Source of the DNA: SAR116 cluster bacterium
Lineage (GTDB): Bacteria > Pseudomonadota > Alphaproteobacteria > Puniceispirillales > GCA-002684695
Length of the DNA stretch: 5,896 nt
Direction of reading: 5' to 3'
Assembly: GCA_002684695.1 (NCBI GenBank)
Contig: NYVQ01000042.1
Location: 1-5,896, forward strand
Shown: positions 1-5,896 of the stretch, piece after piece
Layout: every line of letters begins with the position of its first letter
Position numbering within the stretch: position 1 is the stretch's first letter
Program-made: the position numbers and the translations under genes
Notes under the pieces: model-generated
What the model was told of the DNA's origin: nothing
The model's database searches: none
Seen by the model: only the letters and a program-made list of their open reading frames with translations

Positions 1-1047
1 AGCTTTTACAACTTCAAAAACTGCAAATGGTGTAATATCAGATTCTGAAAGAGCAAGATTACCTTGAGAAATTCCTTGGTTTAAGCCTAAATCAATTTTA
101 ATTGAGTTCTCCATTCTGGATGGTTGAGCAATTGAAATTAGATTAATGCATTTCAAGTTTTCATTTATTTCTTCTGGAAGATCGCTGACCGAGCTAATTA
201 AGCTAGTTATAATGTTATCTCTATTAGGCCTACTCAAAACATTAATGGTTTTAAATAATGTTTTTCTTGGCCCGATATATGACATGGCAATTCTTGAAGT
301 TGTAAAAACTTCTTTATTACTATTAATGTCTTTAATAATTACTTTTGTAGTTACTTTTAAATAATCTTCTAACTGTAAAGTCGATAAATTTGTTGAGTGC
401 AAATGTTGCGTTGGTTCAATTAAAATATTAGTTTCTAATGCAAAATCTGCAGGTTGATAATTAACTATATTTCCTGTTAAAACATTGTAATCAAAATCAT
501 TAAGTTTCAATTTCTTATTGTTATCATTCAAACTTGTATTACTGGCGTTAATTATTTTCAAATTTTCAAACTCAGAAAGTGAGCCTAATATATTATTATA
601 AATATTTTGAGGTAAGTACTGGGACCAAGCAGGAGATTGTTGGTTTACAAATACTTTTGGGGCGAAGCTAATTAATGTTGATTTTGGTCGTGCACTGCAT
701 CCAACTTTTTCTTGGCGTTGACCAACCAATGCTTTAATTGTCACTTCATAATGTTGATCCGATATCATTTCATCAATGATATTATAGTCAAGAATCCCAG
801 AAGTGGGCCTAACAACTATTTGTTCCTTCAAATTTGTGAAATTGTCTACGATACTATAACCAGCTATTTTGGCACCACCTTGAAGAGCTGCAAGATATAG
901 AGCATCCTCTAAAGCGCTATTTTTTGATAAAAGAGGTGCTTCCTCTTCTATAACAGCTCTACCAGTAACCTCTACAAATTTTACCTGCGCACTTGCTAGG
1001 ATTGGAAATAAAAATATTAGATATAATAGAAATTTTATAATCATCAT
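1..1047 (-). CDS. flgT: FlgT-like flagellar H-ring protein, 3' end beyond window
   Basis: Reading the minus strand from the ATG at 1047 gives 349 residues open to the window edge, so the C-terminus is missing. Residues 1-20 form a signal peptide (Lys5, then a hydrophobic run ending ASA before QVKF), so the protein should be periplasmic. Residues 21-109 resemble the FlgT N domain: VEVTG, then an Ala-rich helix EDALYLAALQGGAKI, then a strand ending EVTIKALVG. About 117-300 fits the TolB-N-like middle domain. From about 314, IKIDLGLNQGISQGNL resembles the start of the FlgT C domain. In Vibrio, FlgT builds the H ring around the LP ring and helps recruit motor parts. Cys117 and Cys300 are the only cysteines seen and could pair in the periplasm (inference). 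The gene starts 36 nt after flgP ends, probably in one operon. The ribosome site is weak (AGAAAAG), and a second ATG follows directly at 1044. Assignment is by eye from motif pattern and context. Confidence 0.8.
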   Translation of the reverse strand, partial: MMIIKFLLYLIFLFPILASAQVKFVEVTGRAVIEEEAPLLSKNSALEDALYLAALQGGAKIAGYSIVDNFTNLKEQIVVRPTSGILDYNIIDEMISDQHYEVTIKALVGQRQEKVGCSARPKSTLISFAPKVFVNQQSPAWSQYLPQNIYNNILGSLSEFENLKIINASNTSLNDNNKKLKLNDFDYNVLTGNIVNYQPADFALETNILIEPTQHLHSTNLSTLQLEDYLKVTTKVIIKDINSNKEVFTTSRIAMSYIGPRKTLFKTINVLSRPNRDNIITSLISSVSDLPEEINENLKCINLISIAQPSRMENSIKIDLGLNQGISQGNLALSESDITPFAVFEVVKA

Positions 1048-1083
1048 TTGCTTTTCTAAATTTATAAAAATATCAACTTTTGA

Positions 1084-1653
1084 TTATGCTTGTCTCGCTA
1101 CACTTAAAAGATAGGTCATCATTTCTCTATCAATTTCTAAAACTATTTCGTATGTATCTGCACCAGTTGGATTTATTCTAACTGTTCTAGCTCCTCGAAT
1201 AGTTCCTGTTACAACACCTCTAAATGTGTCGTTTTGAACCATTAAATCGACCACAGTAGTATTACTATCAACTTGTAATCCGTGTATCTGTTCAGCAAGA
1301 TCTCTCATGGCTGCCATTCTTGCAGCTCTAATAGCCATTAGTCTTTTTTGTGCATCTGATCTTCCTGGCTGAGTACTTACAACTGCATATCCCACGGCAG
1401 TAAGTGTTGGTATTTCTTCAACAGAAGCATCTAATACTTGTTGAGCCATTATCAAATTATCAGTCTGACTTGATTTATTATTATTTGAATCACTTTTTGG
1501 TTTAAAATTATTAACTATACTTGTCAGAGGATCGGTGCCACCATCATTAAAAGTAACATCTGGCTGATAGCTACATGCTGAAAGCATTAAAATACTAGAT
1601 AGTATAGTTAGAGAAGTAAAAAAATTTAAATTTCTTTTGAAAATATTATTCAT
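1084..1653 (-). CDS. flgP: FlgP-like outer-membrane lipoprotein (LPP20 family)
   Basis: This 189-residue protein begins MNNIFKRNLNFF and has a lipoprotein signal ending in the lipobox LSAC, with Cys27 as the lipidation site. A low-complexity Ser/Asn/Asp linker follows to about residue 65. The LPP20-type domain then fills the rest: LTAVGYAVVSTQPG, the Arg/Ala-rich helix RLMAIRAARMAAMRDLAEQIHG, and TGTIRGARTVRINPTGADTYEIVLEID. The GYA, AIRA, LAEQ and IRGAR patterns are those of FlgP, the lipoprotein that in Vibrio is needed for motility and forms part of the outer basal-body disc. The frame stays open upstream to an ATG at 1701. I chose 1653 because a GGAG ribosome site lies 7 nt before it, because this start puts the signal peptide at the N-terminus, and because the 1701 ATG lies inside the -12 element of the sigma-54 promoter, upstream of the expected transcript. 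It is probably co-transcribed with flgT. Confidence 0.9.
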   Translation of the reverse strand: MNNIFKRNLNFFTSLTILSSILMLSACSYQPDVTFNDGGTDPLTSIVNNFKPKSDSNNNKSSQTDNLIMAQQVLDASVEEIPTLTAVGYAVVSTQPGRSDAQKRLMAIRAARMAAMRDLAEQIHGLQVDSNTTVVDLMVQNDTFRGVVTGTIRGARTVRINPTGADTYEIVLEIDREMMTYLLSVARQA

Positions 1654-1660
1654 GGGTATA

Positions 1661-1664
1661 CTCC
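1661..1664 (-). promoter_or_regulatory. Ribosome binding site deciding the flgP start
   Basis: On the minus strand GGAG sits 7 nt before the ATG at 1653. No comparable site can serve the longer in-frame start at 1701, which lies upstream of the predicted transcript start. This supports the shorter FlgP. Confidence 0.75.
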
Positions 1665-1697
1665 AATTAGAACTTTTATGATATCGAACTTTGGGAT

Positions 1698-1712
1698 GCA
1701 TTATTCATGCCA
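1698..1712 (-). promoter_or_regulatory. Sigma-54 promoter for flgP-flgT
   Basis: On the minus strand the bases read TGGCAT, five bases, ATGCA, against the sigma-54 consensus TGGCAC-N5-TTGCA. The GG and GC doublets are exactly 10 nt apart, as RpoN requires. The expected transcript start is near 1686, giving a leader of about 33 nt before the flgP ATG at 1653. Two positions differ from consensus (T for C at the end of the -24 box, A for T at the start of the -12 box). Genes of this kind are commonly RpoN-dependent in polar flagellates, which supports the call. Confidence 0.7.
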
Positions 1713-1752
1713 CTAAATAAAATTATCTCATTTATGTTTATCTTATAACCAT

Positions 1753-1767
1753 TGGCACATAATTTGC
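1753..1767 (+). promoter_or_regulatory. Sigma-54 promoter for flhA-flhF-flhG
   Basis: The plus strand reads TGGCAC, five bases (ATAAT), TTGC. This is a full match to the RpoN core, with GG at 1754-1755 and GC at 1766-1767 separated by 10 nt. The expected transcript start is near 1779, leaving a leader of about 118 nt before flhA. Sigma-54 promoters need an AAA+ enhancer-binding activator, and FlrC or FleQ-type proteins do this for flagellar genes in Vibrio and Pseudomonas. The activator is not in this window. Confidence 0.85.
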
Positions 1768-1799
1768 CTTTTAATTCTCACAAATAAAAATTTTAACAT

Positions 1800-1840
1800 T
1801 TGAGAAACAAGGAATACTCAATATAATGTACGTGAGTGAG
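1800..1840 (+). repeat. Alternating TGAG/CTCA motifs in the flhA leader
   Basis: TGAG at 1801, CTCA at 1817 and TGAG at 1833 are spaced exactly 16 nt apart, with a further TGAG at 1837. They form two overlapping inverted repeats that share the middle arm: TTGAG-N12-CTCAA and ACTCA-N12-TGAGT. They lie about 20-60 nt downstream of the expected sigma-54 transcript start, a place where some flagellar activators bind. No known operator is recognised, and short arms like these can arise by chance. Confidence 0.25.
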
Positions 1841-1882
1841 GCCAAAACCAAAAAATTTTCTAATATTTGTCATAATTTTGAC

Positions 1883-1887
1883 AGGAG
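1883..1887 (+). promoter_or_regulatory. Ribosome binding site of flhA
   Basis: AGGAG lies 9 nt before the ATG at 1897. A second in-frame ATG at 1903 would be 15 nt away, too far for this site, so 1897 is preferred. Confidence 0.7.
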
Positions 1888-1896
1888 TGTTTTGTC

Positions 1897-3996
1897 ATGG
1901 AGATGACACTTAGAAAATTAGGTATTAATCATTTAGCACCTGTAATTAAAAATATGGGGTTACCACTTGGAATTTTAATGTTGGTAGCTATGATGGTATT
2001 GCCTTTGCCTTCTGTGCTTTTAGATGTATTTTTCACAAGTAATATTTTACTTTCGTTGTTAATTCTTATGGTTGCTATGAATGCTTTTAGACCTTTAGAC
2101 TTTTCAAGTTTCCCAACAATATTGTTATTTGCTACTATTTTGAGATTAGGGTTAAATGTTGCTTCAACAAGAGTAGTTTTAAGCCAGGGTCATACAGGTA
2201 CTGATGCAGCAGGTAAAGTGATTGAAGCTTTTGGAGCTTTTGTTGTTGCTGGAAATTACGTAGTTGGAATTTTTGTATTTATAATTTTAGTTATAATCAA
2301 CTTACTTGTAATCACAAAAGGTGCTGGAAGAGTATCAGAAGTATCTGCAAGATTTACCCTTGACGCTATGCCTGGTAAACAAATGGCTATCGACGCAGAT
2401 TTAAATGCTGGAGCATTAACAACTGAAGAAGCCAAACAAAGACGAGAAGAGATTTCAAAGGAAGCTGATTTTTATGGCTCAATGGATGGTGCATCAAAGT
2501 TTGTAAAAGGTGATGCTATTGCAGGTATATTAATCTTAATAATTAATATTTTAGGTGGCTTAATAATTGGTATTTGGTTGCATGGTTTAGGAATAGAGGA
2601 AGCAGCAAATACATACTTTTTACTTTCCGTTGGTGATGGTTTAGTTGCACAAATTCCTTCATTATTATTAGCAATAGCAACTGCAATAATTGTTACAAGA
2701 GTGTCAGAAACTCAAAACTTAGGTGAACACATAAGCAAGCAAATGAACCTTTCAAGAGCTTGGCTTCCAGTTTCAGGTGTTTTAATTTTAATTGGTATTG
2801 TTCCTGGAATGCCAAATACATTATTTTTGATTGCAGGTTTTGGAGCAGCATTGGCCAGTTTCTTTTCAAGAAAGTCTGAAAATCGTGAAGAAGCCCAAGA
2901 GCTTGAAAAATTAACTGCTCCAGAAGAAACCGATTCAGAAGAAAAAATTAATTTAGCTGATATTGCTGACAACTCTCCAATTTCAGTCCAATTAGGCTAT
3001 GGTTTGATAGGAATGGTTGATGAAGAAAGTGGTGGTCCTCTAGTCAACAGGATCACTGGTATAAGAAGGCAAGTATCAAAAGACCTTGGTTTTATAATAC
3101 CGGCAGTAAGAGTTAAAGATGATTTAACTCTTCCCGCTAACCAATATAGAATTAGAGTAGGTCAAACTATTGTGGGTGAAGATACACTTTATCCGGATAG
3201 AAAACTAGCTATACCTGGTGATGCAAGTAAAGTAAAAATTTCTGGTATTGAAGTTATTGACCCATCATTTGGTATGGAGGCAATTTGGATAGAAAGCCAT
3301 AAACAAGCTGAAGCAGAGACCAACGGATATATGGTGGTTGAACCAGAATCAGTTCTTGCAACACATTTTAGTCGAATTCTTTTTAGAAATGCTGGCAAAC
3401 TTATTGGGCAAGATGACGTACAGTCACTATTAGACAATTTGTCAGAAAGTGCACCACAATTAGTTCAATCAGTGATACCCAAAATTGTTCCACTACACAG
3501 CCTTACAGGGGTTATGCGCCTTTTACTAGATGAAAGAGTCCCCATTAGTGACCTAAGACAGGTTCTTGAAACATTATCAGGTATGAATTTAACAAGCATG
3601 AGTATACATGACATGGCAGAGGCTTTAAGACCAGATTTAGCAGGGTTACTTATACAAAGATTAGCTCCCCTGAATGAGCCATTGCCAGTAATAACGTTTT
3701 CATCTGGGTTAGAGCATATGCTCATAAACATGGCTCGACAAAGTGGTGAGGAGGGGCTGGTTTTAGACAATACCTTGGCTCAAAAATTAATCACTTCTCT
3801 TGTTCAGGCTAATGAGAAAATTGGAGCAGAGGGCAAACAAGCAGCACTTGTGGTTTCACCTGCTATAAGAAGGCAAATATCATCAATTGTAAGACAGCAC
3901 ATTGAAGATATTGTTGTAATGGGTTTTACCGAACTGCCTGATAATAGAAAAATTAATATAATAGCCTCTATTGGCGAAGATATTGATAAAGAATAA
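1897..3996 (+). CDS. flhA: Flagellar export gate protein FlhA
   Basis: This complete 699-residue protein is of normal length for FlhA, the inner-membrane ring that receives flagellar subunits and couples their secretion to the proton motive force. About eight membrane segments fall within residues 21-322. The highly conserved FHIPEP block is clear: LRLGLNVASTR (82-92) and GRVSEVSARFTLDAMPGKQM (144-163), then AIDADLNAG. Arg145, Arg152 and Asp156, and further on KFVKGD with Asp206, appear to match charged residues known to matter for export in Salmonella FlhA. An acidic linker (about 325-350) leads to the cytoplasmic domain that binds export chaperones. Asp455 and Phe458 in VIDPSFG and Thr489 appear to match the chaperone-binding cleft. 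The protein is FlhA rather than a virulence-type homologue because flhF and flhG follow it. It is the first gene after a sigma-54 promoter, and its TAA shares one base with a possible ATG of the next gene. Confidence 0.98.
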   Translation: MEMTLRKLGINHLAPVIKNMGLPLGILMLVAMMVLPLPSVLLDVFFTSNILLSLLILMVAMNAFRPLDFSSFPTILLFATILRLGLNVASTRVVLSQGHTGTDAAGKVIEAFGAFVVAGNYVVGIFVFIILVIINLLVITKGAGRVSEVSARFTLDAMPGKQMAIDADLNAGALTTEEAKQRREEISKEADFYGSMDGASKFVKGDAIAGILILIINILGGLIIGIWLHGLGIEEAANTYFLLSVGDGLVAQIPSLLLAIATAIIVTRVSETQNLGEHISKQMNLSRAWLPVSGVLILIGIVPGMPNTLFLIAGFGAALASFFSRKSENREEAQELEKLTAPEETDSEEKINLADIADNSPISVQLGYGLIGMVDEESGGPLVNRITGIRRQVSKDLGFIIPAVRVKDDLTLPANQYRIRVGQTIVGEDTLYPDRKLAIPGDASKVKISGIEVIDPSFGMEAIWIESHKQAEAETNGYMVVEPESVLATHFSRILFRNAGKLIGQDDVQSLLDNLSESAPQLVQSVIPKIVPLHSLTGVMRLLLDERVPISDLRQVLETLSGMNLTSMSIHDMAEALRPDLAGLLIQRLAPLNEPLPVITFSSGLEHMLINMARQSGEEGLVLDNTLAQKLITSLVQANEKIGAEGKQAALVVSPAIRRQISSIVRQHIEDIVVMGFTELPDNRKINIIASIGEDIDKE

Positions 3997-3997
3997 T

Positions 3998-4002
3998 GGA
4001 GG
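3998..4002 (+). promoter_or_regulatory. Ribosome binding site that favours a TTG start for flhF
   Basis: A strong GGAGG lies 5 nt before the TTG at 4008 and just inside the alternative ATG at 3996. The site cannot serve the ATG, which has only weak purine-rich sequence before it and would depend on coupling with the flhA stop. Confidence 0.55.
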
Positions 4003-4007
4003 ATAAA

Positions 4008-5117
4008 TTGACAACTACAACAGTTATAGCAAATGACACCTCATCTGCAATGGATGATATTATTTCACAATTGGGTGAAGATGCTGTTATACTTTCTACT
4101 AATCATAAAGATGGGAAAGTGCATATGACAGCGACCACTGAAAATGCATCAAAGACTCCAAGGAGGATGAAACCAAGTCAGCAATTCTCAAAAATATTTG
4201 AAAGTAGGATGCTAAACGATCAATTTTTAACAAAAGAAAAACCTTTGGAACTTGATAATGCGTTTAATGAGACTGGAGCCAGCACTGCTCAATTATCAGC
4301 ATTAAGAAATGAAATTCAAGATATAAGAAATATGCTCTCAGGTGTAGTTGTAACTGAACCTCAAAATTTGAATGATAATGTAGCTTCAACAACAGCATTA
4401 AAATTAAGACAATGTGGATTTAGTCCAAGTATCGTAAAGAAGCTTGAGAAAAGTTTTTTGGGTAAAGATTATGAGACTGGTCGTGTTTCTTTTTTAAGGT
4501 CATTAGCAAAAACACTTGTGCCGTCTGATATTGAAAATTTAAAAGAAAAACAAATTTTCTATATAATTGGTTCATCTGGAAGTGGCCGCACAACTTTATC
4601 TGCAAAACTTGCAGCTTTTTTAGCAGATAACAATAAATCAAATTCGATCATTTTATCTGAGATACAGAATGGTACTGGTTTGATGAGTGATAGTTTGAGG
4701 GGCTTTGCTAGACTACTAAATTTAAAAACTTCAATAGTAGAGAAAGACAAAGCTCCTAAAAACGAACTCGATTGTCAGAAAACAATTATTGATGTTTCAT
4801 TAGATCTGTCTCATTCAATGGAAAGCATAAAGGCAGCAAGAAAAATATATGGCAGTAAAAATGTTTGTGTAATTTTGGCTGTGCCTGGTGGAAGTAGTAA
4901 TAGATTGATTGAAACATTAAGTAACGCATGTGAAGATATTGAGCCAATAATAGCATTATCAAAATTAGATGAATGTGAAATAGGGCCTGAGGAATTTTCA
5001 AAATTAGCAGAATTAAACTCTAAAATAGGGATAATTACAGGGACTAATGATATCGTTAATTCATTAGCTTTATCAAGTGAAAATGTATTAACACAATATT
5101 TAAAAGAAAACTGTTAG
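4008..5117 (+). CDS. flhF: Divergent FlhF-like protein with degenerate GTPase motifs
   Basis: From the TTG at 4008 this is 369 residues; an in-frame ATG at 3996 would add four. TTG is preferred because GGAGG precedes it and because MTTTTVIANDTSSAMDDIISQLGEDAVILS then lines up with the usual FlhF start (MKVK-x-F-x-A-x-DMREAL...LGxDAVILS). FlhF is an SRP-family GTPase that places polar flagella by recruiting early basal-body parts. The N-terminal domain, a variable linker, an N-domain helix (LRQCGFSPSIVKKLEKSFLG, near 133-152) and a G domain (from about 183) are present in order. The G-domain motifs are eroded. The P-loop is GSSGSGRT (188-195), with Arg194 in place of the catalytic Lys. The DTYR segment reads SEIQNGTG (near 217). 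DTAGR is replaced by IDVSLD (261-266). TKLD is SKLD (318-321). The reading frame is intact, and the gene sits between flhA and flhG as flhF usually does. Identity rests on the N-terminus, SKLDE and the neighbours. GTP hydrolysis is doubtful. Confidence 0.82.
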   Translation: MTTTTVIANDTSSAMDDIISQLGEDAVILSTNHKDGKVHMTATTENASKTPRRMKPSQQFSKIFESRMLNDQFLTKEKPLELDNAFNETGASTAQLSALRNEIQDIRNMLSGVVVTEPQNLNDNVASTTALKLRQCGFSPSIVKKLEKSFLGKDYETGRVSFLRSLAKTLVPSDIENLKEKQIFYIIGSSGSGRTTLSAKLAAFLADNNKSNSIILSEIQNGTGLMSDSLRGFARLLNLKTSIVEKDKAPKNELDCQKTIIDVSLDLSHSMESIKAARKIYGSKNVCVILAVPGGSSNRLIETLSNACEDIEPIIALSKLDECEIGPEEFSKLAELNSKIGIITGTNDIVNSLALSSENVLTQYLKENC

Positions 5118-5150
5118 ATCAAAATAATTATAGATAGAGAAGATAATTCA

Positions 5151-5896
5151 ATGGCAATAGCATTAGCAATAGCAAGTGGAAAAGGTGGAGTAGGCAAGAC
5201 AACTGTTTCAGTCAATTTAGCTTTAGCATTAGCACAAGCTGGTAAAAGAGTAGTCTTGCTAGATGCAGATTTTGGAATGGCAAATTCTCACGTCCTTTTA
5301 GGTATCAATCCGAAGCTAAATATTGCAAATTACTTGAGTGGTTCTTCCACTGTAAAACAATTGGTTATTGATGCACCTAACGGATTAAAGTTTATAGCAG
5401 GAGGAACAGCGGTAAATGATATTTTGAACGCTCAAGAACAAGATAGATATAAGGTCATTAGAGGAATGGAAGATCTCTCAAATGATACAGATATTTTGGT
5501 TGTCGACTGTGCAGCTGGAGGTGCTGACAGTACATTAGATTTTGTTTCAGCGTCAGATCAAGTTTTAATTGTTTTAGAAGGCGAACCTACGAGTATGATG
5601 GATGCATATTCTCTAATCAAAATTTTAAATCAGGAAAAGGGTGTAAAGAAATTTTCAATTTTTATTAACAAGGCATCAAGTGAAATAGAAGCTAAGCAAA
5701 ATTTCGCTGTTTTTTCGAATAACCTTGTGCATAAATTTCTTGATGCGCGCGTTTATTATGCAGGCTTTCTACCTATGTCAAAAGTTTTAAAACAAGCAGT
5801 TATTATGAAGAAACCTGTAATGATCCATAACCAAAAATCAAAAGAAGGTATTGCTTTTCAAAAGTTAGCTGGAGTAATGTTAAAAGCACCAAAGAA
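5151..5896 (+). CDS. flhG: FlhG (MinD-like ATPase), 3' end beyond window
   Basis: An open frame from the ATG at 5151 gives 248 residues and runs off the right edge, so the stop and any C-terminal membrane-targeting helix are not seen. It is a MinD/ParA-type ATPase: deviant Walker A KGGVGKTT (11-18, signature Lys11 and Lys16), the A' motif LLDADFGMAN (36-45) followed by the FlhG-like SHVLLG, Walker B ILVVDCAAGG (115-124), and EPTSMMDAYSLIKIL (145-159), which is typical of FlhG rather than of the division protein MinD. FlhG (also FleN or YlxH) limits flagellar number and acts on FlhF in polar flagellates. All ATPase motifs look intact. The usual N-terminal extension with DQAxxLR is absent: the Walker A lysine is residue 11, and the frame upstream meets a stop 12 codons earlier with no ATG, GTG or TTG between. 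The ribosome site is weak (GAGAAG). The gene follows flhF by 33 nt. Confidence 0.93.
   Translation, partial: MAIALAIASGKGGVGKTTVSVNLALALAQAGKRVVLLDADFGMANSHVLLGINPKLNIANYLSGSSTVKQLVIDAPNGLKFIAGGTAVNDILNAQEQDRYKVIRGMEDLSNDTDILVVDCAAGGADSTLDFVSASDQVLIVLEGEPTSMMDAYSLIKILNQEKGVKKFSIFINKASSEIEAKQNFAVFSNNLVHKFLDARVYYAGFLPMSKVLKQAVIMKKPVMIHNQKSKEGIAFQKLAGVMLKAPK

Noticed and set aside
146..364. Plus-strand open frame of 72 codons with hydrophobic residues
   Set aside because: It lies antisense to the flgT frame, which has a signal peptide and family-like motifs. It has no clear ribosome site and resembles no known family, so it is a shadow of AT-rich coding sequence.
712..900. Plus-strand open frame of 62 codons
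   Set aside because: It is antisense to the conserved N-terminal domain of flgT, with no ribosome site or recognisable motif.
1048..1083. Possible terminator between flgP and flgT
   Set aside because: The 36-nt gap has A/T runs but no GC-rich hairpin, so co-transcription is more likely.
2712..2972. Minus-strand open frames inside flhA (also 3189-3437 and 3465-3770)
   Set aside because: All are antisense to strongly conserved FlhA coding sequence and Ser/Ile-rich without domains, as expected for shadow frames.
4420..5001. Three minus-strand open frames inside flhF
   Set aside because: They overlap each other and a continuous plus-strand gene with a good start and family-like ends. None has a ribosome site or motif.
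4008..5117. Possibility that flhF is a pseudogene
   Set aside because: There is no frameshift or internal stop over 369 codons, the ribosome site is strong, and the N-terminal region and SKLDE are kept. Motif loss without frame damage fits altered function better than decay.
5115..5150. flhF and flhG are in the same frame with only one TAG between, suggesting a readthrough fusion
   Set aside because: Same-frame placement has a one-in-three chance, flhG has its own ATG at the usual MinD-type position, and no readthrough signal is visible.

Overview
This is a flagellar gene window from an AT-rich Gram-negative bacterium, most likely a proteobacterium. Evidence for this is an outer-membrane lipoprotein with a lipobox (FlgP type), a periplasmic FlgT-type protein, the export-gate protein FlhA, and an FlhF/FlhG pair, with sigma-54 promoters driving both directions. 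FlgP/FlgT belong to the outer ring (H-ring) parts of polar, high-torque flagella described in Vibrio. FlhF/FlhG set the place and number of polar flagella. I cannot decide the class (alpha or gamma) from this sequence alone.

Layout. On the minus strand, running left, are flgP (1084-1653) and then flgT (start at 1047, continuing past the left edge), 36 nt apart and probably one operon. A 243-nt intergenic region (1654-1896) separates them from the plus-strand genes. It holds two back-to-back sigma-54 promoters, one firing left into flgP and one firing right into flhA. On the plus strand are flhA (1897-3996), an flhF-like gene (4008-5117, or from 3996), and flhG (from 5151, cut by the right edge). 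These three are tightly packed: flhA and flhF touch or nearly touch, and 33 nt separate flhF from flhG.

How the genes work together. FlhA forms the inner-membrane export gate that secretes flagellar subunits. FlhF and FlhG would decide where and how many basal bodies are built. FlgP and FlgT would build the ring around the LP ring in the periplasm and outer membrane. Shared sigma-54 control would tie these to the flagellar regulatory cascade.

The most unusual point is the FlhF-like protein. Its reading frame is intact, but several SRP-type GTPase motifs are lost: the P-loop Lys is Arg, DTAGR is gone and DTYR is gone. The adjacent FlhG has an intact ATPase site but lacks the N-terminal DQAxxLR helix that activates FlhF GTPase in other species. 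The two changes fit each other and suggest a GTP-hydrolysis-independent form of the FlhF/FlhG system.
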